In this document: piece after piece, positions 1 to 13,500 of the stretch
Position numbering within the stretch: the stretch's first letter is position 1
How the letters are laid out: each line of letters opens with the position of its first letter
Origin: Pogona vitticeps
Taxonomy: Eukaryota; Chordata; Lepidosauria; Squamata; Agamidae
Direction of reading: 5' to 3'
NCBI RefSeq assembly: GCF_051106095.1
Contig: NC_135789.1
Coordinates: forward strand, 25,393,264 to 25,457,263
Length of the DNA stretch: 64,000 nt
Notes under the pieces: model-generated
What the model was told of the DNA's origin: nothing
Seen by the model: the letters and a program-made list of their open reading frames with translations, nothing else
The model's database searches: none
Translations under genes and position numbers: made by a program

Positions 1-2
1 CT

Positions 3-3000
3 GTTCCCGGGACTCTCCGGCTCATTGTTAACGGGGAAATCGGTAAGTGATCCTCTTGAAGTTTTTTGCTCTCACCCACACGACTCTTTCGTCTCACGTT
101 TTCCCCTCCCCTTGAGAGAGAGAAGAGCAGGCCTGAGTGGTGGCTGCTTTTGGTGATCACGTGACAGCAGCTGTGACCCTCCCAGCACTCTTGCCAATGG
201 ATCTCATCCTGCTTCTGGGAGGCATTGTCCAAAACCAGCCAGAAATGACTCCTCTCCCTTTTGCGGCAGGAGAAGCACACCCCGTGAGCCTGGTCACCTG
301 CTGGGCTCTCTTCACCTGGCCCTGATCCCCGAAAGCCATCCTCAGGCCGGGAACTCAGGCCCCTTTGGGGAGAAAGGCAGCACAGAAATGTTCTAAATAA
401 ATTAATTAAGAAAGAAGGGAGCCCCGGAGGTCCAAGATCTCCGAGGAGAAGGTTCAGGCCGTCAGTGCTTCTCCCTTTCTGTCTCTTAGTTTCCGCCCAG
501 GGCTACGAGTATGACAACCTCTACATCCACTTCTTTCTGGAGCTGCCCAGTGGTGAGTGAACTGGGTCAACTGGCCTTTGGGGTTGGCCCAGGAATCTAG
601 TTGAGGGAATGAAGGAGGTGATCTACCCGTGGCTTGACTGACGGGCATAGGCTGGGAGGAATGGGGGACAGGAGGTTTTGAGCCCTACAGCCTTCTGGCT
701 TGATCTGTTGCCAGGTGGTGGTGGGAGTCCAGGGCTTTCCTGCTCCCCAAGGTCCCACCTGAATCCACTCCTGCACCTTTGTCCCCCTCACCCTTCTGCT
801 CGCTCGCTTCCCCCTAGGCTGGTCGTGTCCCCCTTCCCAGCAGCTCTCCAGAGTGACGCAGACCTGTGCTACCAAGACACATGGCAGGGTGAGTGGGGGG
901 ACAGGGACCAGGGCCCCGAAGCCAGCTACCAAGGGGCAGCGCTCCCCAGGCCTGGTTTTTCTATCCGGCACATGCTGAAGGGGCAGATCCCCTGGGCCCC
1001 CTGCTTCCTTCGCATCCCTGGAGCAGGCGGCGCTTGGAATCGCTTCCCAAAGGGTGGCCTTTGGATTCCTGGGATACTTGAGTGTTGAAAGTGAAGCTCC
1101 CAGCTCTTGTCTTTCGGGAAGGGGGTGTCGATGCTCTCCCAGGGCAGGAGGGCCCTGTTTTGGCCCGTCCTTGGCCTCCTCCTCCTCCCCAGGTCACCAC
1201 AGGAAGCCGGTGGTTCCCTAGCAGGACTGACTTGGCTCTTTTCTCTTCCCAGGACCGGGTGGCCTTCTTCTCCTTCCCTTTCACCCTGGAGCTGTTCCTC
1301 AGCCAAGAGGAAGAGTCGGAAGGTAAGCCCCGAGACCTGCCCTGAGGGATGTGTTGAAGTGGAGGCTGGAGTGGCCGTCTCAGGCCTCGATCTAGCCAAG
1401 AGTGAAAAGACACGGATAATTCTCTGGCCTGGCTTCTCATCTGAAAGGACCCAAGTCCCCATTAACACAAGTGTCAGGCAGGCCGGAAGGCCTAGAAACC
1501 CCGAGCCAGCTCTGGTGGTCATCTGGAGCTGAACTTGGACCTCTGGCGGGTTCCCTTTCTGGTGGAGTCCTCCTTTCCCCTCCTGGGAAGGGGTCTGGGG
1601 ATCCCCGGGGAGCCCAGCCTGCCACTGGCCCTCTCTTCCTGCCCTTCCTGCCCCAGGATCCTTCCCCTCATGGCCTGTCCTGTACTTCGAGGTCCTGTCC
1701 TTGGATTTTTGGCAGAGGTACCGTGTCGAGGGCTACGGCTTTGTGGTGCTCCCGTCCACGCCAGGTAAGAGGGCGGAGGGGAGCCAGGCTCCAAGGTGAG
1801 GGGCCTCCCACCAGAAATGCGTTGGCACCAGTCCTTGCCCTCCCCGTGACCATCGCCAAGCCCACGCCCCTTTTCAGACAGCAGAAGGGAAGCTCCTCCC
1901 ATTATCCTAGCTGGAGAGGGCCATGGGCCGTCCCCTGTTAGAACTTCCTTGGTCAAAGGATTGCCATCTTCTTTCCTTGGGCTGCTCCTGTGCTTAGAGC
2001 TGCAGCCTGCCCTGTAAGAGAATCACTGAGAGATCTTCCCAGCAGGAAGCTGTGTGAGAGAGAGAGTTTTGCAGGCAGTACTTCCACAGGTCTAGATACC
2101 CATAAAGGAATGGAGGTGCGTTGGAAGAGAGAAGTTGACGACTCCCAAGGCGCCCGAAGCTTGCTTCTCAGCTGATTGCTGAGGCAGTTCCCCATGCTCT
2201 GACACCGATTGTGGGACGGAAGGGGAAGGGGCTAGAGAATCTTTTCACCCCTCCTGCATTGTGGCTCCCGCCTCCCAAACCTTGTGATCTAGGGACTCAC
2301 ACTGAGACAGCTTCCACTTGGCGCCCTGTGGAGCCAGGCACCCTCTCGGAGCTGCAGAGATTTTTCATCGGGGGATCCCCAGAACTGGAGGACCTGACCT
2401 ACACCCGCGTGCCGTGCACCTTCACAGTAAGGATCCGTGCGGGGAGGCCTGTCCTATCGCTTTGCTCTGGGTGTCCTATAGCTGGCCTCTCTGGCTCTTT
2501 AGTGGAGAGGGAAGGGGGGGAGACGGACTGGGCTCACCTGGAAACCTTGGGCTCTCCTCTGCGCAGGGCGACCGCCTCAGCCGGTTTGGCTTCCGCACGG
2601 AAACGACGGGCAGCGTCACCTTCCAGCTGAACTGCTTGCAGCAGTCGAGGTGAGCCTCCTGCTGGGAGGAAGTGCTGTGGGAAGTGCACGTGGGGGAGAT
2701 GGTGGGGGTCCTTCCCCCCCTTTAAAGAGATCTGAGCCGGGGGTCTTTTTCTTTTTGGGTCCAGCTTGGCTCTTTCCCCCTCTGAACCTTTCCTCTGGCT
2801 CAGTTCTCCCACGGCTGGCCTTCTCCTGGACATGGTAGACCCGCTGTGTGTGTTGTTTTGAACCTCAGCATCACCTTGCTGTCCATCATCCCCACCCACA
2901 AAGCACATGGCTGAGTTTCTCAGAGTCCAGGCTTTGACCCACGGCAGCAGAGGCCAGCCTGGTGCCTCCAGGAAGCCCACGAGTAGACAGTGAAGGAGGT

Positions 3001-3745
3001 GGCTGAGAGGGAGGAGAAAAGGCAAATGCTTATTCTGTCTCTCTTGGCAGGGCTTTCCTGGAATCCAGCTCCATGAGGAAGCGCATGAAAAGCGTCCTGG
3101 ACCGGCTGGGGGGCTTCAGCCACCACGGCTCCCTCTACAACATCCTGGGTGAGCTGGGGAGGGTTGGTTTCCATGGTTTGGAAATCTGCGCAGGATCCAT
3201 ACCTAGGCAACTGAATGTGGCATGGCTTTGTCCTTTTCTCATCCTTTGAACATGTACATGGGTTTGAAATTAAGTTAGGTTTCCTCATGTTACCACTCTG
3301 AAAGGCGAAGTCTTTGCAACTGGGAGGTGAAAACGGAGGTGGGTGGTGGAGCAGAGCTTTTTTTTGGGGGGGGGCAATTCCGGCTCTCTGCCTTCTCTTT
3401 GCCTTTCCTCTTGGTAAGGCCTGGAGATAAGCTTTGTAACTTTGCATAATATATTCAGAGAGGGCTGTTTGGAGTTTCTCAGCTGTGAGTCTGGGCTACC
3501 ATGTATGCAGAACTTGCCTTGGAGTAAGTGGGGAGGGGGGGGCTCCTTTATCCACTCTTTAGCTGAATCTCCCTTCCCATTCCTCCCTCCCTCTTCTCTC
3601 CCCCCCCCCATTCACCTCCTCCTCGGTTTCAGAGGCATTCCAGCGGGCCCGGCGCCGGATGCAGGAGGCCAGGGAGAGCCTTCCACAGGACCTGATCCGC
3701 ACCTCCGCCTCCTCCGCCCAGGCAGTAGCGAGAGAGGCGTCCTGA
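3..3745 (+). CDS. MKS1: MKS1, Meckel syndrome type 1 protein, 3' part (B9 domain to stop)
   Basis: MKS1 is a B9-domain protein of the ciliary transition zone, where it works with B9D1, B9D2, tectonics and TMEM67. I recognise it from the peptides [55 protein letters not shown] and [15 protein letters not shown], which match my memory of vertebrate MKS1. Exons read by splice sites: 3-42 (already open at the window edge), 490-552, 818-888, 1253-1322, 1657-1764, 2293-2426, 2567-2649, 3051-3148 and 3633-3745 (stop TGA 3743-3745). Phases agree at every junction, giving about 259 residues, roughly the C-terminal half of a protein usually near 560 aa. The B9 (C2-like) domain spans most of this part and a basic helical tail follows. 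The N-terminal half lies upstream of the window. No break is seen. Confidence 0.93.
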
Positions 3746-4560
3746 GAAACTGGTGGCCCTCCTCTTATGGAGGGGGAGGAACCTCCGTGGTGCCACCCGC
3801 CCTCTTCGGCCTGTGGTTTCTCCTTGACTCTCAAGCCGTGGAGGCGGCAGGACCTGGAGGGTGAAGGGACCAGGAGCCCCAGCTCTCCACTTGTCCTTTG
3901 GGGAACCAACGGTCTGACCCTCCTCCGAGACCATGCCTGGCTCGGGCACCCCTCCAGCTGCCAGCAGGAACTCTTATCTCCGATTGCTCTTCCTGGAGAA
4001 GCAAGTGAGCTTCATCCTCATCCTGCATGGCCAGGCCCTTCCTGGCACAAGTGGAACCCAAAGAGCCCCTGTGTGGCCTAAGAACCCCCCCCTAAAGGTG
4101 ACCGTTGGGGGCTGTGGTGCTACAGAGACCCACCAGGAAGCTGCAGGAGCCCTGCTGGCTGGAGAGAAACGGGACCCCAGGAGAGCAGAGCCACCCTCTG
4201 TCAGGCTGGTGAGAAAAGAACATCCTTTGGTGGTAGTCGGGGTTGGCTCTGGGGGCTACAGAGGAGGCTCCCGGGAGGGTTCTTGCCGGCCTCCCTGCCT
4301 GTCAAGCCAGCCTCCGTTTGGTCACCTCCCTCTGGCCTCTGCTTGGCTATCCCCAGAGGAGGCTGAGCAGACACACAAACTGGCAGGTCGCGTGGAAGGC
4401 GAATCAAGACACTCCTCACAGGCTGATTGTAAGGAAGAGGATGTGCGTCACGGGACCGTGGCTTGCCTGTCCCCTGCGATCTGTTCTCCAGTGTTGTTCT
4501 GAGCTTGCCGGATGGGACGTTGTAAGAGGAGAACAATAAAGTTCCTAATGTAACCCTGCT
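3746..4560 (+). other. MKS1: MKS1 3' untranslated region
   Basis: About 0.8 kb of non-coding sequence runs from the MKS1 stop to just past an AATAAA hexamer at 4535-4540. No conserved reading frame continues across it. The cleavage site is inferred to lie about 15-25 bases after the hexamer. Confidence 0.7.
4535..4540 (+). terminator. MKS1: Poly(A) signal of MKS1
   Basis: A canonical AATAAA lies 790 bases after the MKS1 stop codon and is the first canonical hexamer in the sense direction. Confidence 0.7.
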
Positions 4561-5761
4561 CTTGGCGGAAAGAAGTCCTTTTATTGCAAAAGACATCCCT
4601 CCAGCCACAGACTCTGAGAGTGACCTCACGCTGAGGAATCAGGACACCCGCAACCTGGGGTGGGGTGGGGTGGGGGGGAGGAACTCTTTTTTCTTCCCTG
4701 CCTCTGGGCTTGAAACACTTATCAGGGCCTGGGAGCAGCTGCCCTGATGGCTCCGGATCCAGAGACCAGCCCTTGAGAGGCTTCCTCTGGTCACAGCGGG
4801 TCACCTCTGGGTCTGTGAAACTTCTGCCTTTTGGGGAGGAAGAAGCCAAGGCCACTGATACCCTTGCCTTCCTACTGAGAAGTTCCTCTGGAACATCGCC
4901 TGCATTCCCGGCGATGTCACAGAGCCCTCCGGCTGCGGTGGTTCCATGGGCCACTGCAGGGGCCACCTGGCTAGTGGCAGCCTGCTTGCCGGGCTCCGGG
5001 CTTCCTCTCAGAGGGCCACAGGTTCAGAGCCGGCAGCCCCAGGGTCTAGGCGGGCTGCCTGTTGCAAAGTGAGCTGAAGAGAGGCCTCAAGAGGTCCCTT
5101 CTTTGGGCTCGGGAAGCAGAGGAGAAGGCAGGCTAGCCCCCCCCCCCCCCAATTCTGCAAAAGGCCTCGCCCTCTTGGTTTTCCCTTCTCTGGGTTTCAA
5201 AGGCAGGCAGGCAGGCAGCACCTTTGCCAGGGTCAAGCTGTGTGTGTGTGCGTGTGACCGGTCTGATGTTTTTTTTAAATTGAGGGGATGTTTGAATCTC
5301 GGCTGGAAGGGCTGGTTTTCCTGGCTTCTTGCAGCATTATCAGGGCGCCCCTTCTTCAGCCCAAGCAGACTTTGGTTGCAGTGTAGACTATCTGCGTAGG
5401 GGGTCGAGGGGCCTGCATCCCATTTGAATCCTCAGAGCGCAAGGGGGTTCCACTTCTGCCGTTCACCCCTCTCTGTGGCCAGGGCAGCCACCCGCCGGGC
5501 AGTCCTGCTTCCCCACCCCCACCCCCCGGCCGCCCTTTCCCATAGGGACCGTGCAACTGTTGAGAGAGGGGGCCAGCCAGTCTCTTCCAGGACGCCAGGC
5601 AGTCTCTGCACTGCTGGCTGCAAGAGGCCTTGGGCCCGGCTGGTGCCTCCACCAGCGGAGTCCTAGAAAGAGGCAGCCACTGAACGTCTGCCCTTTTGGG
5701 GAGGGGGAGGCAAGACAGTGCAAAGGACAGCCCTGAATGCTTTCACCCCTGAACAGCAAGC
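4561..5761. other. Intergenic spacer MKS1 to MROH gene, with probable MROH 5' UTR/promoter
   Basis: This 1.2-kb GC-rich stretch has short homopolymer runs (poly-C near 5140) and a GCAG tandem (5203-5219). I see no coding exon. No TATA box is evident before the MROH start at 5762. The promoter or 5' UTR of the MROH gene probably lies in the last few hundred bases, but this cannot be placed exactly. Confidence 0.4.
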
Positions 5762-8700
5762 ATGGAGCAGAAGCAATACGAGGACGTGGCTGACGAGGGA
5801 CCCCCGTCCCATGGAGGTAATGAAGCAAGCTTCTGGACTTCCCGGGCAGTCACTGGGAACCCAAAAAACAAGGAATCTCCCCCCCCCCCCCCATCTCTCT
5901 TAGTGGGCTCTTGGTGGGGCCATGGATCAATTATAGCCCTCTTCATTTCTGAAGCAAAAAACACACCTGTCCCCAAGAGATTCAAACCATCTGTCTGGGC
6001 AAAGGAACCCCAGCCATGCTGAGCTCTGCGGGGGCTTATCTGTGTTATGCCCCCCAGTGGGGAAGGATCAAGCTTTACGGATGACATGGCAGAGAACTCT
6101 ACCTCCGGAGTGAGGTGCCGAGACTTTGCTGGGCTTTGAGTCCTGCCTGGCTCGTCTCCCTGACCGCCAGGGCCGGAAATGGGAAACGATCCTGGTTTGC
6201 TCCACCCTTCAGACCCCGGAGACGTCAGGGTTTGGCAGCGGTCCCTCGGAGGGATGGGTGTTGTTGGCCTGACGGGCTGCCGTGCCGTTCTCGCCCTCTT
6301 CCCCTGCCCATAGGTGAGCTCTGCTCCGTCCGAGACCTGCTTCCTTTCCTAGAGGCAGAGAACCAGAAGGACACGGTGGTTCGTCTTGTGCGGGCCGCCC
6401 TCAGCTGCCCAGCGGCCACAATGCCGGCGCTTCTGGTCACGATCCAGCAGGAGGAGGTGCAGAGAGTGGCTTTCCTCCCCTAAGACTTTGCTGCCAGGCA
6501 GCCAGCCCCCCCCCCCGGTCTGTCCAAGTGTAGAAGTGGGGGTGACTCTTCACGTGGCAGAATTATACCCCATTCAAGGGAATGTCCTGAGCTGCCTCGC
6601 TTTTTCCCCCATCCTTTTTCAAAATTGGGGGCGCGGAGTCCCTCGTCCCTTCTGGCAAGGGTTGTAGGGTATCCCTCAGTAGGGCAGCCTGCCCCAACCG
6701 GTGGTTGATGCTGGGGGGGGGGCTTTTAGCTCCTCTCCAGGGGGAGGCACCCATCCCTGAGGGGCCTGGGGACAGCCACTTCGTGACCACCCTGGAAGTT
6801 CCTGGGCCTCGTGGCTCCATGCACGAGCCTGGCCAATGAACGGGCCCCCCTCTACTTGGGATCTCTCTCTCTCTCCTCCCCCCTCCCCACAGGCCTCCGT
6901 CCGGCAGAAGGTGGTGGTCTATCACAGCCTCCAGGCCCTCCTGGAACATGGCGTGGAAGTGGAGCCCACTCGGGACTTCATTGTGGCTGCCTCCAAGCAA
7001 CTGAGGGCACCTCTGGCGGTAAACGGGGGTGGTGGTGCCACCCTTTGTGCGGGGGGGGGCTCTTCTGAGATGCTGGGCAATTCTGCTGCACTCAGGAGCT
7101 GCAGGCAGTACCTCTTTCGGCTCCCTCTCTTTGATCTCCTCACCCTCTTCCCTTTCCAGCCGCAGGAGGGGCGTCCCTGGGAACTCCAGGTGGCCGCCAG
7201 TAACACCTTGGCCATCCTTGCCCGGGGCCACTTTAACCCCGTCATGACAGAGCTTCAGCGTCACCTCAGGCCCTTCACGCAGCCGGGCGCGTTCACCCTT
7301 CTCGCCCTCGGCAGGATGGCAGCCACCGATGGTAGGACCTCGGGAAAGGGAGAAGGCTTCGCTCGGGAGGGCAGGGCTGGGGGGGGGCTTCTCGGTCGCT
7401 CCCACCCCTTCCATACTCGCCAGGCCCGTGGGGCCCTGACGGCCAAGGCACGAACGCCATTCGAGTGGGTCTAATCGGTGCATTCCGCAGAAGGTGTCCG
7501 ACGCTTCCCTCCCAAAGGATCTTGCTCCCTTTTCTGTTTCTGTCCCTTGATTCTCCTGCTGGAGAGGAACAGTAAGTCACACAGAGATACAACGGGGACA
7601 CTCCTCTTGAGGGGAGCTGGGTCTTTGTTGGTGCGGTTGAGTTCTCCAGTCACCGCCGGTGCCAAGAGGACTTCCAGGAGGCTAATTCGAAAGAGGTAAA
7701 CCCAGAGAACAGTGACTCAGACAGAAGCCCACCTGTCGTTCCGATACATCGCACGTCCAAGCGTCATTGAATTACCCTCATGCAGATAGTTGGCCAGGAT
7801 GGGGAGCATGAATGGGCTAGCAGCGGTGGCCAGGGCAAGTGGGGCAAGAGAGGGTTGTGGACTGGTTCATCAGCAGCCTCTGGAGACTCTTCCAAAATAG
7901 ATGTGGCCCGGCTCTTTACGAGGGCAGAGAAAGGCCGTTTATGTTTATTTTGTCATTTATTTTGTTGTTTCTTTTCATGGTGTGCAATGTTGCAGGGAGA
8001 GGCAAGTCCTTGGGAACAGGGCTCTGTTCCCTTGGCTTGAGCATCGGCTCCTCCCTGACTCTTCCTGGCTTCCGGGCAGGGTTCCCCCCTCTGATCTATT
8101 CCCATCTCCTTCCTCTCCTGCCTTCGTCAGTGTACGGCTGCATCCCCTTCTTGGGCATCACCCTGGCCACGCTGCAGACCGTCGTGCGCTGGATCGAGGA
8201 TAGCTGGAGGCGCCGTGCGCTTTGCGCAGGTCAGTCCCCACGGGGTCTGAGCTGGGGGCGCTGAGTGGGGACGGAGAGCAGAGGGAGGAGGGCAGCTCGG
8301 GCGGGTATCTCCGAGGCAGAAATCCAGCCAAACTCAACAGAGTTCATCTGTGCTTTGCATCGGCAGAACTAAGTATGGATGAAGTCCATTTCCCCCATGA
8401 CTGTTGTCCAGTGTGTTTCTGCACGTATACATGGACAAGATCTGGATAAGGCTTTCATGCATTTTAATTCCAACCCCCTGTTATACTGTATTCATTTTTC
8501 AATTCCTGTCTGATTTTTGCCCCCATGTGCCATGTGCCCATTTCCAGGTATTTGGGGAAATGTGCCTCTTAAGCTGTGTGGGCATTTTCCAAAGGTCTGA
8601 GTTGGTTAGGCTCTTAGGATCTTAACCTGCAGGATCTTAGCCTCTCTGGCACCTGCCCCTTCCCAGCCCTCCAACAGATGTGCCGGGCCATCCGGATCTA

Positions 8701-10405
8701 CCTGCAAAGCTGGGGGAAAAGCTCCTACCCCCGGATCAGGGTCCAGCAGTTCGCCAGCTACCTCTTTCCCCTCTACGCCTCCATGGTCCGCACGTGGCTG
8801 CCCGAAAGCGACCCCCAGGTAAGACGCCTCCAGCCCTCTCGGCTCCCACCCCCTGGGAGCAACCCTGCTTCCCGTTCTGTGGAGGGAAAGAGTTTGCATG
8901 GAGGAAGAAGGGAGGCGGCTGTACATATCCAGGAAATAAAGACAGTGGCCAGATTTAAGGGTCCGACACCCCACACAGCAGTCTCCTCCCTCCCCCTTCC
9001 CCCCATGCTGACAGGTCAAGCTGGCTGTTTTGAAGGCGCTGGGCCCCATGCTGAGCCTCCTCCTGCCCAAGAGGGAATTCCAGGCTCGGGTTTACGAAGA
9101 CCTCCTTCTGCTCTCAGAGCAGTACGAGAGTGGGATCGACCCCATTCTTATCACAAAGGTGAGGCTCCTTCAGCCAGCCACGAATCCGTCATTCCCGTGG
9201 TCTCCTTGGCAAAGACACCCGGCTCGCTTCTCTTGGTTTCTCTCCAAATTGCTTCAAAATATTCCCCGTCCCCTTTCAACCAGACCTGACCTTGTCCTCC
9301 AAGGATCTGGTGCCAGGTAATCTTTTCCAAAAAAACCAAAAGGGGTCTGTGTACAGTATAAACGAGTTGCCCATTGCAGCCGGATCTTTGCAGTGGGGCC
9401 TTAAAGGTGAAGTCATTTTGTGTGGCTGATGGGGCCACAGAAAGGTCTGCCCAATCAAACTCGTTTTGAGTCCCGGAACATTAAACGGGGTGGAACACGG
9501 AGGAGTGGAAGAGTCGTCTGTGCTCAGTGGGAGGGAGGAAAGGAAAGGAAAGGAAAGGAAAGGAAAGGAAAGGAAAGGAAAGGAAAGGAAAGGATGGATG
9601 GATGGATGGATGGATGGATGGATGGATGGATGGAAGGAAGGAAGGAAGGAAGGAAGAAAGGAAGGAAGGAAGGAAGGAAGGAAGGAAGGATAAGGAAGGA
9701 AGGATAAGGAAGGATAAGGAAGGATGGATAAGGATGTGTCTGTACTCTTGCAGCTGCTGAGCCAGATCTTGAAAGCTTCCTTGGTGAACCATCACCCCAT
9801 CCCAAGGCTGCTGGTGGAGCCCCTTACTTGTGTTCTGAGCCACCAGGTAAGGACTCAACAGACCCACAGAGCCCTCCGCCTTCTGGTGACTTGGGTGCCA
9901 GAGGAGAAGGCAGGGGCCTCTTCCCCTCCAACTGCAATGTGGCCAAAGCCTCCCTTCCCCTTTGTATTGTGGTCCTGATTCCCACCCTTTCCCTTTCTGT
10001 TTCCCTTTAGATTTGCATCCGGGGACGAGAGCCGCACAGCCAAGAGAACTGTGCTGAGATCTCCCACATCTTCTTGTGCCTGGGTAGGGCTTAGTTGGAG
10101 AAGGGGCGGGGGAGGCCCTTCCTGCTGCTGATCCCCCCCAAAAAGGAGACTGGGGGGGATCAACAAACCCACCCCTGCCCGACTTGCTGACACCGCAGTT
10201 CCTTTGCCCTTTCCCCACAGCCCGTTCCCGCCCCTCGGATCTGCTGGGGGCTTTTGAGAAGAAACTGGAAAAAGGCCACAAAGAGCTTCGGGTGATGTTG
10301 CTGCTCTTGCTCTCCAAAATCGTGGGTGCTCAGGGTGAGGAGGACCCTCTGAGGGGGTGGGGGCAGAGATGCCCTGGACACAGCATGTGCAGGTGCCTTA
10401 GGATG

Positions 10406-10501
<96 letters not shown>

Positions 10502-13500
10502 TCCTGCTTCTCGAGATCATCCTATATGGAGAGTCTGTGGGCGACTCAGGGAATCCCTAGTCCGAAGGTCACCTCCTTCCTGATGTTGCAGAGGAGCCTG
10601 ATGGCCGCCGGCCAGCTGATTGCTCCTCTCTCAGGTCCCCCACATCCTCAACGGGGCTGGAGGGGGCTAGGGAAAGGCAGGCGGCCCCCGTTTTGTGGGG
10701 GAGGCAGTCAGCTTGTGGCCTCTGTGGGGCTGAGGGCAACGGGATGAGGAGGGTTGTCCCAGCCCCAAAGGAGAGCAGGGTGGGTGGTGGGTTGGAGTGG
10801 TCCTTAAAACGATTGCTTCTGTCATGCATCCCTAGGCGCCTGAATCAAACAAGGTGGGGTAGAAGAAGCAGGTAAAACACACTCCCCCACCAGCACCAGA
10901 AAGCTTGTGGGCAGGAGACCCATAAAGAGAAGCCAGAAGGAGAGGCGGCTGCAGCTGATGGTTTTGGGTGGAAAGAAATGGGAAACAGAGTCCAGGAAAC
11001 AGAGTCCACCCAGACTGTTCTGGGTGCCAATTGTGGTGGCCTTATTTCAGTTGCCAAGTGGGTCAGCCAGGGGGGTGCCCAGCCTCCAGGTGGAAGGAAA
11101 GAGGGTCCCAGCCTCTGGGAGGGGAGAGGAGGGGGGGTCTGGTCCTGCCTGGGGTCTTTTCTGCTCAAATAGACCAAGCCCCTGCCCTCTTCTGCCTTGG
11201 GCCTCTCCAAAGCCTCTCTGACCAGCACCGCCACCCTTGGTTCCTCTCTTGCAGCGCCGGAGGTCTGGAGCAGGAGGCAGCTGTGCGTGAAGGTGGTGAA
11301 GGCTGTGCTAAGGGACCGCAGTGCCAAGGTGAGGCCCAAGACACACAAGGGGATGAGGGTGGGGGTGGGGGCTAAGGCCCAAATCCGTGGGTTACAACTT
11401 GTGTCCATTGCTTTGTTCCAAGCAAGTGGGAGTCCTTGGGAGGGGCAGAGGTTCAGGTTGAGACTTGCCAGTGGGTCATTCATTTCAATTTTGGGGGGAT
11501 TCCCCCCCCCGGGAGATATGGGTTGCCTTCTGAAATGGATTCCTTTCTCCTCCAAGCAAGAAATCGAATGGACTGGCCCAGATTAAAAGTCCAGGGACTG
11601 ATTCCGGTGGTCTGCTTCAGGCCAGATCTCAAAAGCACCTGGCACAAAACCTCGGAGCCTCCCTTCCTGGGGTCGCCCCAAAGGATGTTCCCACATTTTC
11701 CTCCCCCCCCCCAGCCCAAACTATGCTGGACCCAGCCTCTGCTCTGAACCAAAGAAAACCGGAGTAGAGCGGTCAACTAGGCTGGGTTGGGTTGGGTGGC
11801 CAGGCTGCCCTGGAGCCCCATCCCCGGCCGCTGAACAGGATCCAAGGAGACCTAGCAGGAAGGAAGAGGAGGCAAAGAATGGCCAGGGGCAAAAGGGTCC
11901 CATCCTGGCCTCTCCTGGGTGAAGGAGACCATCCGGGTCCCTAGAGCTCAGCTCTGAGAGCAGACTGCCCACTTACCTGCCCTCCTCCTCCTCCTCTGGC
12001 TCGTAGGTTCGTCTGGCCATGCTCCGGGTCATCGAGAAGCTGCTGCACATGGGTTACTTTGAGAAGGTGGAAGGCTGGCCTCTGAGTTACATCTGTCTGC
12101 AGCTGGCTGTGTCTGCCCACCAGCTGGTATGAAAGGGGGGGCACACTGGCCTCTGTACCTTTCAAAATGCAGTAGGGACACACACACAAACATGCCCCAA
12201 TATCTATGGGATCGGGGCCCTTGGCAGCTGGACCCAGGCAGATCCGGCAGGTGCTCTGTCTCCTCTTTCAGACGCACCCAACGCGGAGGCTCCCCCTGGG
12301 CGGCCTGGAGGAGAAGGCCATCGAGAGGGCAGCCATGGACGCCCTCCATGCAGCTGTGGCAACCCAGAGGTGTGCCAGCCAGGTGAGTGGCATGGGGAGA
12401 TGGCACTCCTTTGGCAGGGGTGGAGATGATGCAGGGTGGTGGTGGGTGTGGGTAAGGAGCAGGGGGAAACGGGCCATGGTGGGGGATGTTTAGCACAAAC
12501 GGTGAATTCCCTGAGCAGCCCAGCCCCTGACCCTTCTTCTGTCCTTGGCAGGAATTATGGGCGAGGATGCTAGGCTACCTAATGCAGCCCTATCACACCG
12601 CTTCCGCCGTGCCCTTGTGCCATGCCCTGAGGCTGCTGGCCAAGCAGCGGCTGCGCCAGGTGGCCTGCAAGGAAGGCAAGCTGGAACCAGGTGGGTTCCG
12701 AGACGCCCTACCATCATTCCTCCCGGGTTGAAGCTTCCATGTCCTGTGTTCAGGCCTCCAGAGATCTCTGGGGCTGCCGACAGAAATCTGGGACCCCCCT
12801 GTTTCAAGGTCTTCTCTCATTTGGAGGGTGGTTCTGGGGTCCTCCCATGCAGATTTGACACACGAGGCAGTCCCGCTCCCTTCCTGACTCTCCGACTGCG
12901 GGCCTGTAAAAGGCCCGGAGGGTGATCATCCTGCTGGGTGCTGCCTGCAGCTCTAAGGGGTGCTTGGTGGCCAGAGAATGGCCGACCTCTTGAGTTGTGT
13001 TCAGTGATTCATGCACCAGTTTTTCAGTCGCTGGGGAAGGAAAATTGGCCACGTGGCTGGGAAAACAGGATCCGTGGCTGATTCTTCACGTCCGTGACCA
13101 CTATCCTCTCCCGTCCCTCCCTCTTTGCTGTTTCCCTTGCCGACTCTTCCCAGTGGACTCTCCGACCCCCCAGGAACTGCTGATTCGGCTGCTGGTGAGT
13201 GAGGACCTGGGCCCAGGGGAGAATCCTGCTCATCCGGTGGCCCCAGAAGAGAGGAGAACGGCTTGTCGGGGCTCCTTCGCTTCACAGAGAATTGGCACGG
13301 ATGCTCATCCCGTGACCTCCCTCGGACCGCCACCTTCTGTGGTCCCACATGAAACCCTTCCCGTTCTTGCCCTCCCAGTTGTGCCTTCTTTACTCACAGA
13401 GCTTGGCGGTTTCACCCTTCGAAGAATCTGGCCGAGGGGCAGCTGCCTTGCGCCTGCTCAGCGCTCTGCGCCCGGAGATCTACCAGGATGTGGCCGAGCA

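Noticed and set aside
6563-7483. 306-codon open frame on the minus strand
   Set aside because: It overlaps MROH exons 3 and 4 in antisense and shows no recognisable domain.
9532-9730. CRISPR-like regular repeats
   Set aside because: Units are 4-6 bases without spacers, so this is a microsatellite in a eukaryotic intron.
10160-10498. Open frames of repeated Cys-Val or Thr-His
   Set aside because: These are translations of the (CA)n array.
10499-11254. Possible extra MROH exon in intron 10
   Set aside because: The phases of exons 10 and 11 already join, and no segment with both splice sites and a HEAT-like peptide was found.
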